NCBI GenBank assembly: GCA_038373885.1
Contig: JAWZYV010014440.1
Location: 467,001-531,000 of the forward strand
DNA length: 64,000 bases
Reading direction: 5' to 3'
DNA from: Cheiracanthium punctorium
Lineage: Eukaryota; Arthropoda; Arachnida; Araneae; Cheiracanthiidae
This document shows, piece by piece, positions 1 through 12,815 of the stretch. The notes beneath the pieces were generated by a model that had not been told where the DNA came from, did no database searches, and saw nothing but the letters and a program-made list of their open reading frames with translations. Every line of letters begins with the position of its first letter. The first letter of the stretch is position 1. The translations under genes and the position numbers were made by a program.

Positions 1-940
1 TTAGTGTCTCCCAGCAAACGTGCAAGTTAACAGCAAAAGTAATTCTTTCAAAATGCTACTTTGTTTTTAATTTAAAAAGAAAAATACTGTCGCAGATTGT
101 CCTGTTCTAAAAGGACATTTGTAGCTAAACAAATTCATACAGCTATATAAAAGAAAATGGTTGATACATTTGTTCTCGCTATTTGAATTAGGGAATTTTA
201 TTGGTACGCTGTTATAAATTTAGTTCAACAGTTGGCCGAAACATGATATTTAAAAATGTGGCTTTATAATTTTTGCTCACGTTAAAGCATAAGATAAAAA
301 ATTTAACAATATACTAGTAAAATATTGTTCCATTAAGATAACCCGAGCCATATGACAAGCATGTTGAAAATGACTGTACCCATGAAAATAATTTTTCAAT
401 TATAGGAACTTACCATGATTACATTTTAGAGATAAAACATGCGCATTGTAACGTCGGGAACAGAACTCGAAACTTCCACGTGAACAGTTCTTTTTACGTT
501 AGTCACTAGATTGAAAGGTAACTGCCAAGCAGCAGATGGAAATAAGTTTTCATCTTTACCACGCAGGATATCGCTCTATACTTTTGCTGTAATTAGCTGT
601 CAGATATTGCTACATGATGGCTGAACCATGAAAAAAATTCAAGATTTACAGTAATTTTAAAAGATTAAGTGAACGAATACTGTGCGTTTGTTTTTACAGC
701 ACCACCAAATGGTTTAACGTTGAACGAAAATTTTTTAGAGTATGTAAACTTATATTTATAAAGGATATAATATTTTCTGGAATAAATTAATGTACTAAAA
801 ATTAATGATCAAATCCGAACTAATCTATTTGTACCAAAAGCGTTATTACATAAGGTTCTGATTATTTAATAACTCACATAGATTCACCGTTTAGAAGAGT
901 TCATACATTCAAGCTGCGAAGAAACGTCTTTCCACTCTCA
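1..940. other. AT-rich DNA, no gene seen
   Basis: No open frame with recognisable protein motifs, no RNA gene and no clear repeat boundary is visible. Base composition is uniformly AT-rich with short A and T runs. Confidence 0.5.
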
Positions 941-1020
941 TCCCTACCAGCAATTTTGCTCGGGTTATCACCAGGCAAGTAGCCAACCGATGATGGACCG
1001 AGCAAAATTGCTACTAGGGA
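941..1020. mobile_element. 80-bp palindromic MITE, copy 1
   Basis: The first and last ~24 bases are near-perfect inverted repeats: TCCCTACCAGCAATTTTGCT at the left is mirrored by AGCAAAATTGCTACTAGGGA at the right. The ~30-base loop contains a matching gtagccaaccgatgatgg core. A second copy in opposite orientation lies at 28471-28550 and agrees at roughly four of five positions, so this is a dispersed element, not a chance hairpin. It has no coding capacity; the superfamily cannot be told. Copy 2 is flanked by TA, which would suit a Tc1/mariner-type origin (inference). Confidence 0.75.
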
Positions 1021-4000
1021 TGTTGCATATTTAATTTTTAAACTTTTTACAAATAGCGCAATTTCAAAAAGAGACTTCTTCAAGAAATATACAGCTACAC
1101 ACTTTTAGAAAGAAAATAGCTTAATTTGTTCTTTCCACTTTAAATTTTACATGCCAGAAGTATTGTAGCAGATTTGAAATAAAGCATTAAAGCTTCATCG
1201 AAAGTCAACACCTATAAGAATATATTAGTACGAACTCAGTCATAAAGCCATAAAAAAAGATATCTTGAACGGTTTTAATAAATACTTTGCAGCTCTTTAA
1301 TAGCTTCCATTGGATTTAACAGCAAGAATTCTATACCTTCGATTCTTTTTAGTATAAATCTTGTGAGCGCTTTTGCTTTTATGTTCTCTTCAGTAAAAAT
1401 GTTATGTGAGCTATTAATCATTTTCATCTGATCTCTTTTAAATAGCTGAACTTAAGTTTTAACAGCATCCCCTTACTTTTGAAGTTTTGGATAAGACATT
1501 TTGTGATACCTTTTTTTTAAACGATGGATAGAGGTTTTTAGAATAATAATAAAAGAGGGTTTTTTTCCTTTCTAAATTAAAATTTTTCTTTTTGATGTTT
1601 TTCTTAAAACCTTTTTCAAAAGAATATGCAAAAAAATGTGATAATTATATGACATCACTCTCAGTAATATGAGAATAAATACTTTTATAATATGTCGATA
1701 TTCTTAAATGCATTTGCTAATAATTTTCTTGAATTGATGAGTTTTAAATATATATTTTATATAAGACTGAGAAAAAGAGTAGTTTTTATAAAAAGGAGAA
1801 AAGGATCATTAAATACGCTGAATTAGAGACTAATACAGACTTCGTGTTTGTGCTTAGTTAAAACACTAGCCAGTTTAATTGACACGTATAAATCCTATTT
1901 TATGCTTTAAAAAAGTATTTCTAAGAAATTTTACAGTGTTTTTAAAGATTGAATAAGGAAAAGAAGTCAAGGAGGTACGGCTGTATATTTGGAAATCATT
2001 TCCTCCTAATTGTAGTTACCATTTTTTTAAAACTGAAAATTAAAAATAAGGAAAGAGTCAAAATACAAATAGCTGAATATTCCTATTCGAGCAAAAAATT
2101 ACACATTTAGTAGTTTTCACTAGGAAAAAGTTCTTTTAATTTCAAGCAGGATTTGAGAAAAGTTTTAACTTAGAATTAATAAATAATAATTAAAAGAAAA
2201 GAAAACCTGTTCACTTCTATGGGAAATGCAAACTGTAAAATACCACAACTTTTAACACTTGTCTGGGTGTTAAATGAAAAGTTTTACCAGAATAATCATA
2301 AAAGAAATACCCAATATAGTGTTCAAATCACGTAACTTTATTGCACTGATTGGCAATTTATGTTAATCTATTTTTACAGGTGATATTATTTTAGTTTCAG
2401 CGACTTTGAAATTTTGGGGATGAAGATAAAACCATGACTTGCAATGGCGGCGAAAATTTATATTGATTTATTTATTCCATTTAAGACTATTACATGCATT
2501 TTACTGGAGTTTCAAAACATAAAATATTAAATTGGCTTTTAATTTCTAATTATTCAAATTTCCTTATTTAAGAGGGCAAGAGATGCTAAATCTGATTTAA
2601 AAAAAATCAATTTTAAACACTCTACAATATACAAGGATAAATGAGATACATTTTAAAATGCTTTTATCAAATTTAAATCTCAGAAATAATTTTTTTTGAC
2701 AAAAAAAGGCACTTTTTGATGAAAAGTAAACTCAAAAACAATAAATTTTCAAAATTTTGCATACTATATCAATTTAAAAAGCTCATTTTTTAAAACAAGT
2801 TAAAAATGAGCTTAAAAATATAACTTGCATTAAATTGTACGCACATTTAGTTGAGAAAACATATTTCATGATAAATGTTTCATAATTAAACTCATTTCCC
2901 TTCATTTAACACGTATAAATCTTGCCAAATTTATTATAATTATTACACGACAACATTTTCAATCTTAGCGAAATTTCATCGATGAAAAATTGCTAGAAAT
3001 TATGGGAAATTTTAGGATTAAAAAGAATTTCTACATAGTCTGATTTTTAAGTGCTCAAGCTTAAACTACTATTTAACTGTTAACTAAAAAAATAAAGTTA
3101 GACTTTAATTAATGTCAGTTCATTCCAAAATAGTATAGGAAAATAATTTTAAAATTTCACAAGAACAAAGTTTAATCAAATTAGTTAATCATATATTTCT
3201 TTTGTGATTAAAATCTGGCTTTCTTCTGGTTGATTGACTAAGAATATTTTCAATTTACTGTAGAAGTCTGCTTGTCTGACATTCTAATTATAAAATAGGT
3301 TTTATTTATTTATTTTATTTTATTTTTTTGTAACATTTAACAAATAAACGAAGGCTCGTGCGTCCTCCAAGATTTAACTGCAATATCCCAACTTTTTTAC
3401 TGTGGTAGAGTGTAAATAATGGATAAATGTCTTTTGTTGATACAGTTGTTCAACATACTTGTAGAAACAGTACTTACTACACATAAAATTCTGTTTTTAA
3501 AACTATTGTTTAATTAACTTTTCCAAGAGCGTAAACTGCAACAGACGCACAATAAATAGTTCCCGGATTTCTCCATTTGTTTTTAAGTTTGACAAAAAAT
3601 CGAAATCAGAAGATAGATTAGTTTTTAAATTATGAAGAAATTAGACATATTGTTTTACTTAACAACTTTTTACAATAGGATTATAAATGTTAAGTACGTT
3701 TAGTTACGGCTAAAACTTATGTAAATTGTGTTTTCCAGTTAAAGTATGTAAAGAGTAAACGCAAACTTTTAAGCTTTTATTTCATCTAAAATATTTCAGA
3801 AACTTGATTTCCAAAGCGCGCAGTAATTCAGTTTAAAACTACTTACACTTTCAGGAATTTCTCGAATAGTAATTTGAGATATTAGAGTGAGAAATGTGAT
3901 AGAGGAGAATCTACGACAAAGTGAAGACTGGGCTACAGTTAGTAGCGTTGGTTGACGAAGCAAAATAGCAGAGTCTGGGTAATTGACATTCTTTAAAAAG

Positions 4001-7000
4001 TAGAGTTTTGAATAACCTTTACTTTAGTCCTTACTTTCAAGTTACTTTAGACTAATCGGTTAAACTGTGGATTGTGCAAACTTATAAAAATGTAAAAATA
4101 TGTATGCAAGTATGAAAAAAGAAGTGCCTTGACAAATGCATTTCAAAGTGTTTTCGTATTTTATTCTGTAACTGTAGGAAAATATTCATTTTCATTACGT
4201 GATAAGCGATCTTATAGGGACATTTAATGATTAGATGTAGGAACCGTCCCTAGAAACAGAAGCAGAGAGTTCTACCGTTGTATCTTTGAGATATTGCAAA
4301 CGCACAGGATAAATAAAAAAAAAGGAATCACTCATGAAAATTTTTATAACTTTCAATGCGCCTAGATGGTAATCTTTAAGTTGTGTAACTATAAAAAATA
4401 TATAAATGTTAGGTCTCTCTTATAACCTGTTGTGATGAACCTACTTATTAGAAATTAAATGTTTAACATATTTATTTCTTTAAGCGACTCATTAACTTCT
4501 CTAAAATTAATTAAAAACAATTACTTCTCATAGACCATACTATTTTTTCTGTGTGTCAATGTAAAAAAAAAAAAACAAACTATAAATGTTACGTACACAT
4601 CAGTATATAAATTAAGTGGCTTTCAATGCCTATTTGCGACGCTAAGGGCACGGACAAAAAGGCAGGTCGAAATATTAAGTACTTTCCGTTTACGTTTGTT
4701 GAAAAAAAATTAACGGCAACATAGAACTTTAGAGGAGTGAAATAATGGTACTCTGTACTAATAATGCATCGAAACTTTTAAAACCCTAATATTGTAAAAT
4801 ACTTCATCATGTACGGAAAAAATGCCGTCTCACTTCTTTTTTCCAGTCATATTCCTTAAAAATGTTATCTCATAAAAAATGTCGAATGTTTATTCTTTGA
4901 ACTTTACACAATTTCCCTTGAATGAAAGACTTGGAAAGAAATATTTGGTCGATATCACTTAATAATAGATTTTGAAAACAATTTCATTTAAAACAGCTCT
5001 ATGCAATAAAAAACACACCTTTCTATTCTCTCTCGAATTTGATTGTATCACAAGGAAAACATTTTTCCCTGGAAAACTTCTTTAACTTCATTAATTTTGC
5101 AAGGAAAGGAGTTATAAAATAGTCCGTTCTTCACCATTAAAATCACTTTTCTAACCGCGAATTTCAAGTATTTTTTCCTGCTCAATTTTTCTTTATGTTT
5201 AAGTAATCTATATAGTAGTAAAAAAACACTAGTTCGTTATCCTTCAACATCGCATGCTTGCTTAAAAGTTCGGAAATTACGTTTGCGTTGTGTAAACTTT
5301 TGATTGATAGTACATTTAGAATTACACTAACAAATGTTTATAAATTAATTTATTTGTTCCAAGAAAAGCAAGAATAAAAAAAGGCAAAAATTTTTACATA
5401 TATAGGCTAGAAACTTTAAAGAAAAATTCAACTTGTTATGTTGAAGTTGATGCTTGCAAATTATTTACTTTATTTAAATATCTTTTACTGTAAATAAGAA
5501 AAGTAAAATTTTTTGCCCGGTTAACAAACGAGGAAGCATATTTGACTAACTCTACTAAACATTTTGTGAGAGGCAGTAAAATATACTATTACAGGGATAG
5601 AAATAACATATTTTGTTGCATTATTGAATCAAAAATTAGGTGTATGAATGCCCTGAAACTCCACTTTGCTTATTTAAAAAGAGGTTTCCCCTTCTACGTG
5701 CGTTAAATAACTGACTTTTATTATTCATAGTTCATAATAGTCCAAAAAATGTTTCGAAAATCACAGGCAGAATTTTTAACCAATAAAAAACGGCAGCAGT
5801 ACGATATCTGGTCAAATTGTTAGACAAGTGAAAAAAAAAAAGTTAGCATTTTTGAAATCTGAAGTTCATTATACTTGATCTGTTCTAAATTTTTTTTTAT
5901 CGTTGCCTTACTTTTATTTCAGTACCTTGAACGGAAAAACATTTTCAAGTTGGCAACACAAAACAATTAGTTCTTAGGTTATGGTAAAGTGACATAGGTG
6001 TAAACGTGCATTATAGCTTAAAATTTACGCTCTGTGCTTATTTTGGATTGAAGTGAAAAATTTTGGATTGTAATTAATACTGCGTGGGCTATTTATCATT
6101 TTTAATTATTTATTATCATAAATGTTTTGTCCATATAAAAGATTCAGCTCAGTTTCATTTAAATGTATTTTGTTTCATAAATATTTTAATGTATATACGT
6201 GTATATATATATATATATATATAATCGAAGCGAAAATCTTTTTAAATAAAATTCTTCTTATATGATGTCGTACGTATATGAAATAATATAGAATTTACTA
6301 GGGGTGATCTAATAATTTGGCGAGATACTGTAAATAATTTATGAAATTCTAAGCTCAGCAGTGTGATAAAGTTACCGAATCAATCGACGTATGTGCCTAA
6401 TTATATTGAAAAGCACCGCAAAAAGTAGCCCATTCAGAGATGTTTAACAATTTCTCTTTGAATTAAATAATTTTTCTTTTGGTAATAGAGATTAAATTTG
6501 AGATTAAAAAAATAAAGTAAATAACCTTGATTATTAAATGTTATATGGAAATTGGTTTTTCTTCATGTCTACAAATTAGGACATCCATTCTGTACAATGG
6601 TATAGGTAACTTTTCTGTCCTGTCCTCAATTCTGAAGGCAGCATCTGTAATGGTTGGGTTTTTATTTTTATTTTTTAAGATTTTCAGATTGAAGACACCC
6701 TACCCTTTCACAATAATTCTGAAAAATAATATGAGCCCATTTAAAAATTTAAAAACTAGAACACATTAAAAATCTAAATAAGTAAGGCAAACAAGCCGTT
6801 GAACATAGTTGATTTGTGTTAACTGATTCCTCTTCTTACAGCAACAAACTGCGGACAAAATGACTACAAAAACAACTTTCACAGTAAATGGTATATACTT
6901 TTAGCCACAAAAGAACACATATATTCTCTCCACAACACTTTTGTTTGGGGGAAAAAAAAAGAACTTTTCATTTGGTATTCCGACCACTTTTTCGAAACAA

Positions 7001-7371
7001 AGCGATAAGGAAACTAAATCGAGCCAGACTTATTTGATTTGACCCTTCCAATGATTCTGGGAATCCATTACTTGATTTTTATTGAATTTCTATCACAGTA
7101 ACTAAATAACTGGTGATCTGGAGAAAAAGAACTGTGCTGTGTAGTTAAGTTACCGTAGTGGAGCACATTTCTTTAATGAGCTTAAAATAGTGTTATAGTT
7201 TTTCTTAGATTTTAAGGGATTTTTTCTTCTTTTTTTAATGATCGTCTTCAGTCAGGAAGAATCTGGACAGTGTCAGTTTATAAAAGTTATGGGCAGATTT
7301 GACATGACGAAATATTTATAATGTACTCTTGAATTTTTTTTTTTTCAATTTACAAAAAAAAGGTTAAAACT
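1021..7371. other. AT-rich DNA with a (TA)n run, no gene seen
   Basis: Six kilobases with many A/T homopolymers and only short spurious frames. A (TA)11 microsatellite lies at 6202-6223. The short frames at 6527-6769 and elsewhere have no recognisable motif and a composition like the surroundings. Nothing else is supportable. Confidence 0.5.
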
Positions 7372-7765
7372 TTAACCCTTTAACGCGCAATGTTCCCGCT
7401 CTGGGAACACCAAACTCTGACGGTTTGACTGTTGCCAGACACGAAGAATAGATTTGATTTCTATAAAAATAGTTGCGGGTGACATAGCTCCACGAGAATC
7501 CTTTTCTTTTTTAGGGCGTCATTTCCCATAAAAAATTGTAACGATAATTTTTAACAGCACTGACATCTGCTGAAAAATGGAAGAATGCGAGAACAGCCGG
7601 ATAGATTGCCCAATGCTGAAAAAAGGGCAGTCGTTGCCATCGCTCGACTTAACTACCAGCAAGATGGCGGACGATCGAAACGTTCATCGCGTGCCACAGA
7701 TCTAGGGACCCTTTTTTGACGACATCTGGCTGTGCCCGGCACAGCCAGCTGTCGTCAAAATGATA
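7372..7765 (+). mobile_element. Fold-back piggyBac-like element, copy 1 (left arm and central hairpin)
   Basis: It begins TTAA-CCCTTTAACGCGCA at 7372. The TTAA followed by CCCTTT is the kind of end and target site used by piggyBac-like elements. The ~340-base arm (7372-7710) is the reverse complement of 8600-8946, with a conserved core around 7610-7700 (GCTGAAAAAAGGGCAG, then TTAACTACCAGCAAGATGGC). It ends in a tight hairpin at 7716-7757, TTTTGACGACATCTGGCTG opposed by CAGCCAGCTGTCGTCAAAA. The right arm is missing. No transposase is present, so this is non-autonomous or truncated. The piggyBac assignment rests on the ends alone. Confidence 0.65.
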
Positions 7766-8097
7766 GAAAGTAAACAACAACAATAGAACATGTAAAACAG
7801 AATAATGGAAAAACTGTACATAGTATACTGATGTTCTTAGTTCTACAATATAATAAAAGTAAAATATTTTGAAGTATAAACTTATCACCCTCTCATAAGG
7901 AAATGAATGCAGCGAGACAAAGTAATAAACACAGAAAAGATGAAATAAATTTTGGCCGAAAGCAAAATTCCATACAACTTTACAAATAAAAAGAAGAAAA
8001 GTCTCATGAAGACAAAAAATATGGACATGAGATTAATAATTTTTTGAAGCAATTGAATTATTCGTTGTCAGTATAAAATATAGACGCAGAAAATTAG

Positions 8098-8346
8098 ACC
8101 CTCCTATATAACACGGGTTCATATTAGGGAGATTCATATAAAATACGGAGGAAAATTTAGGATGTTTTTCTTATAACTCGCTAAAAAAGTTTCGTTCAAC
8201 ACGGTAAATTAATGAGGCAGATGTTCCTGCATTGGCTGTTGACACTGCTGATGATGCTCACGTATTTGTACTATCTACGTGACTCCTACAACTAGGATTC
8301 ATTTAACACGGAGCGTCTCTACCGTGTTATAGGCAGGGAGGGGGGG
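8098..8346. mobile_element. Small TIR element with CTATAACACGG ends
   Basis: Left end CCCTCCTATATAACACGG and right end CCGTGTTATAGGCAGGGAGG are inverted repeats over ~17 bases with a short gap. An internal pair, gattcatataaaatacgg and gattcatttaacacgg, repeats part of the motif. A stretch at 9388-9412 (ACGGTGGAGCGTCTCTGTC) resembles its right inner part (ACGGAGCGTCTCTACCG), so a decayed second piece may lie there. There is no target duplication I can defend, and the superfamily is unknown. Confidence 0.4.
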
Positions 8347-8461
8347 GTGTCTACTATAGAAAACTGGAATTTTTTTTACACTTATTCATAAATGTATCTG
8401 CATTTGTACTGACAACGAGGTTTAAAGTGCTTTAAAAATTATTAATCTCGTCTCCAGATTT

Positions 8462-8946
8462 TTAACCCTTTGAGGCGCAACTCTTTCCCAATGCTGAAAA
8501 AAGGGCAGCCGTTGCCATCGCTCGACTTAACTACCAGCAAGATGGCGGACGATCAAAACGTTCATCGCGTGCCACAGATCTAGAGATCCTTTTTTGACGC
8601 AGCGTCAAAAAAGGATCTCTAGATCTGTGGCACGCGATGAACGTTTTGATCGTCCACCATCTTGCTGGTAGTTAAGTCGAGCTATGGCAACGGCTGCCCT
8701 TTTTTCAGCATTGGGCAATCTATCCAGCTGTTCTCGCATTCTTCCATTTTTCAGCAGATGCCAGTGCTGTTAAAAATAGTCGTGACCATTTTTTACGGGA
8801 AATGTCAAAAAGTAAGGGATTCTCGTGGAGCTATGTCACCCGCAACTATTTTTATAGAAATCAAATCTATTCTTCGTGACTGGCAACAGTCAAAACGTCA
8901 GAGTTTGGTGTTACCAGAGCGAGAACACTGCGCGTTAAAGGGTTAA
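8462..8946. mobile_element. Fold-back piggyBac-like element, copy 2, both ends present
   Basis: The element is bounded by TTAA on both sides (8462-8465 and 8943-8946), with CCCTTTGAGGCGCA at the left and TGCGCGTTAAAGGG at the right. The centre is a palindrome, GATCCTTTTTTGACGC meeting GCGTCAAAAAAGGATC near 8586-8618. The right arm (8600-8946) is full length; the left arm is shortened because ~200 bases between the terminus and the CCAATGCTGAAAAAAGGGC core are missing compared with copy 1. The 94-codon frame at 8662-8946 is only the arm read through and is not a gene. Confidence 0.72.
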
Positions 8947-10428
8947 ACAGTGCGAAAACGCAAAATATTCGACCAACATAGGTAGAAGAATTAACGGACT
9001 AATTATAGAGGACTCTTAAAAAAGTCAATAAAAAATGTGTTTAGAAATTCCTGATTTATATGCACAAATTTTGCGATACTCGCTTTTTGCGTTAGCACTC
9101 ATCTGATATCATTCATTTACTCATGAATTAAAAATAAAATCTCTTCCTCTCCCTTTCCCTTTCATATTCGAGCTTGGTAACTGAAGCGTCTTAGCTCCGT
9201 TTAATTGGAAATTAATGAATTACTCAGCCGCGGGGAGATACATTTAAACCCAATTTGTCAACGTGCTGCTGAAGGAATTCACACCTCCTCTTTTGCTAAA
9301 TGAAAATGTAACAAACACCTTTTCTCACGAAATAGCTTTCAGATTGGCAACGGTGCTAAGTGGTTTCCAAGGAAGAGCTATGGCACTTCGAATTACACGG
9401 TGGAGCGTCTCTGTCTTCATTAGTTGAGAAGGGCAGAAGTGGATAGGAAGTTCAGCTCTCTCCCCTTCCACTTCTCACCTATCTATGCTCTTGATCTGAA
9501 TGGAGATATCTTCTTACACCCAAGTATGAGGCAGAATTTAAATGATGTGAATAAAAGCCTGAATGGAGATTACAGTATATGAATTCATAAGTTATGTAAT
9601 TGGCAGTTAAGAGGACCGGAAAGTAATGTTGTTTTTGGTTCTACTTCAATATTTCGTCTTGCCGATACTACAGAAGTTAATCATAAGAATTTTGGCGTGC
9701 ATGTGAGGTTTGTAACGTGGATGATCGATAAAAAGGCATTTTACTAAGTTCGTAACCCGTGTATGCGTGTCCGGGTAGGGGGGGGGGGGTTAGGAAACAA
9801 AACATTCTTTTCACATATGACTTCTTACCTAGAAGAAAGAGATTCTTGTTGTAAAGTGCAACACGAGTGAATACATTAAAATCAATTTTAAGACACTTTG
9901 AAATTCGTCCTTCCCCCTTTTCTCCACTTCTTTCTTGAAAGAAAAACTGAATTTCATAGTCGTCTTTGAAATTCTTTCTTTAAAATGCAACAAATATGAT
10001 TCTACTGTTTAGAAACACTTTGCGGTAAAAACTCAAAAAAAAAAAAATTTGCTTGTTTGAATTTCATGCGAAAAAGACATTTTTCGTATACACCTAACAT
10101 ATCTTTGCTTTTATTTTTAAATGTACATTTTGATGAAGACGGCATCAAAACGTATGCAGAATTGAAATTCCTAAAATTTTTCGTCTGGAAAAAGTGAAAA
10201 TAAAAATATAATTCTTCATCGAGCACAGATGTGTGGTACAGTCGGATCGAAATTGAATAGGCCCCGGTATAATAAGAACTCATTCATATAAAATTAAACC
10301 TTTTAAAAAGTTTTCCATTCCAAATAACGGATAAAGAACTGTAGAATTAACTGGTGTTTAAATTTAAGACGCTTTTAAAAAGTGAAAGCGTTTATAAGCA
10401 AATACGATGATTTATGAGCAAAATAATA
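8947..10428. other. AT-rich spacer, no gene seen
   Basis: It contains a G-run at 9778-9789 and pyrimidine-rich patches near 9460 and 9910. No motif-bearing frame or repeat end could be defined. Confidence 0.45.
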
Positions 10429-11426
10429 CCACGTGATTCTAAATAGATGTTTAAGTGATTATCTTTTAAGCCGTAAGTGATCAAAACATGCTTTCAATTA
10501 GAAAAGTTCGCCAAATGAAGACTAGCTTTCAGATATGGCAGTTTACAAGTTCATGTTAAAATACAAAATTAATTTTTATACACCTATCACTTGTATTTAA
10601 AAAACTGTTGCTCTTTGTCTGAAACATAAATTATAAAAAAAAACATGTTTCTAAGTGAAATAGCGAGATATTTAATGTTAAAAATGATGACTTTCACAAC
10701 TTTACCTGGCGTGTTGGCTTCCGTTTTCTGGCGAAAAAATCATTAATTTAGGGGACCAACTATGAATTCCCTTTGTTGGAAAATGGGAGTTAAACGCTTC
10801 AAACGACTGTAGTTAGTAGGTACAATTTTATCTGAACTGACAGGGGTACTGCGTTATGAAATTATCGATAATTTAGACTTTTAGGGGTCATCCACTAACT
10901 ACATCATGCTTCTAGAGAATAATTTTAAAGTATAATTGAGAATGAAAAAGTAATGGTATGAATTAACTTTACTTAGAAATTGCCAAACATGCATTATAGG
11001 AAAACTCAAGCTTAAATAGGATTTCCAGGGATCAAATGTAGCTGTCGAATGAAAACTAGCATAAATGACCGCCAGTTGAAAAGTAATTTTAATTTTCTTA
11101 CTTTTGAGACATCCCCTTAGAATTTGGCGACAAATGCCATAACTTTCAAATTGCAGCATCTCGGAAACTGTTCCACTCAGTGACATGGGATTTTTTAAAT
11201 TTAACTTCTTAGAAACTGACCAACAATTTTCTATGTATAAGTTATAAGAAAGGGAGATCGTATAAAAATTGAATTTCGTATTTTAATATGTAAGCAGATT
11301 CTAGAAAAAAAAATTCCCATATCTGAATGCTACTCTTTATTTGACGAAATTTTTAAATTGAAACTATGTTTCGATCACTTACGGTTTAAAAAATAATCGT
11401 TTTAACATCTATTTCAAATCACCCGG
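10429..11426. mobile_element. ~1-kb element with ~190-base inverted ends and TA flanks
   Basis: The left end, CCACGTGATT at 10429, and the right end, AATCACCCGG at 11426, are each flanked by TA (10427-10428 and 11427-11428). The ends are inverted repeats for ~190 bases. Examples: AAATAGATGTTtAA and its mirror near 11410, GCCGTAAGTGATCAAAACAT (10474-10493) against its mirror at 11367-11386, and TTTCAGATATGG at 10529. TA flanks suit a Tc1/mariner-type non-autonomous element. No transposase motif is seen in the middle; the 95-codon frame at 10899-11186 has none. Confidence 0.6.
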
Positions 11427-12458
11427 TATGAGTTCTTAAAGCAACAAACTGCAGAACGATTCATATAGTATTTGTATAGAATTTCTTTAAAAATGAAAAA
11501 GCTGAAGAGTTTCAGATTTTTAGTTTTGTGTTACGTATTTGCAAACTTAATATACTAATTCACACAACCGAATTATTAATTTCTTTCCCACATTGTATTA
11601 CCTTAGTATCACACTTTACCCTTAAACTAATGGAAGTTACCGATTCAACAGAACAGTGATATGTTACCACATGATATCTATCGTTTAAAAAAATAGAAAA
11701 AAAAATTCTGAGACTATTTGTGAATTAGACAAATAACTCTTATTCTTGAAGCGACTAAAGTTATAAGAAATCAGTATAAAATGTTCTTCCATAAGTTGAC
11801 GTGTTCAACCAAAGGATATATAATTCATACTCATGTATTAAATATTTTTTTAAAGGAACTTATTCTATAAAGCTATTTCTTTTGAGATAATATATTTAAC
11901 AGAAGATAGATCATTGAGAATTATTGATTTTAAGAGTAGTTCCATTAAAAAACTATTAAGAACAATGTAAAGATGGAAATACATATATAATATGTTTTGA
12001 TCAAAGCAGTCAGTTGGAGGACACCTCTGTTTAAAAGTAATTCGAACATCGTCTCGCCATCCTGTATTGTAAATATTCATTTCGTGAAGTTGAAAGTATA
12101 CGAAGTTTATTATTTCCGAGTACATTCATAAACATAAACCGATGTAAAACAACGAAGACAAATCATTACAAAGACAATCATTATGGAAAGATTTCGAACA
12201 CTCATGGGGAAGGACTCCTTTTTTTGCACTTGTACAAGTGTACAACGGAAATTTAATTAACGTCATTAGAACGCAATCTGTTGTTAATGGGGGTTAAAGA
12301 AAGGGAATCATTGCCTTTCTTTCTTTGCAGCTAATAGGTGCAGACGTATGTTAAATGGCACGCTCAAAGAATGTTTAAAATGAACACCGCGTACCACTGA
12401 ATCATACATAGTTTAAGTACATAAAAAATAACCTGTTTATTAGAGCGGTGAGTTTACA
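11427..12458. other. AT-rich spacer, no gene seen
   Basis: No recognisable coding or repeat feature. The 86-codon reverse frame at 11865-12125 has no motif. Confidence 0.45.
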
Positions 12459-12762
12459 GTATTGTTACGAATTTTTGGAGCAATCCGCTGAGCTGGGGTT
12501 TAAAATAGCTCAAAATTTGTATTCTAAACTTCAGATAGTTAAATTTTCACTTTTGTTGCATCAAAATCGGTCATTCATTATCGGGACTTATTTTTGGCGC
12601 CAAATTTGGCGATATTTCGCCAAATTTGGCGAATTTGGCTAATTTTTGTTATTTGGCGCGATTTTCCCTATGGGGCTTGTAAAGTGGTTTTTGCTGCATT
12701 AAAAATCACATAACAACCTAATATTTCTATCTACGACATAATCAAAATTCCCGCTTTATGTG

Positions 12763-12806
12763 GAATCTTCGAGAAATAGACTTTTCTGGAAGTTTCTTGT
12801 AGCTTC
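12763..12806 (+). promoter_or_regulatory. Heat-shock-element array upstream of the LTR TATA box
   Basis: Two runs fit the HSF binding rule of alternating GAA/TTC at 5-base spacing. Run 1 is GAA-tc-TTC-ga-GAA (12763-12775), three perfect units. Run 2 is TTC-tg-GAA-gt-TTC-tt-GTA-gc-TTC (12784-12806), three perfect units then one mismatched and one perfect unit. The array ends 9 bases before TATAAATA at 12816. The layout matches heat-shock-gene promoters; function is inferred, not shown. Confidence 0.7.
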
Positions 12807-12815
12807 TGTGTCGAC

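Noticed and set aside
8662..8946. 94-codon open frame as a gene
   Set aside because: It is one arm of the fold-back element read through; the mirrored arm at 7372 does not conserve it as protein.
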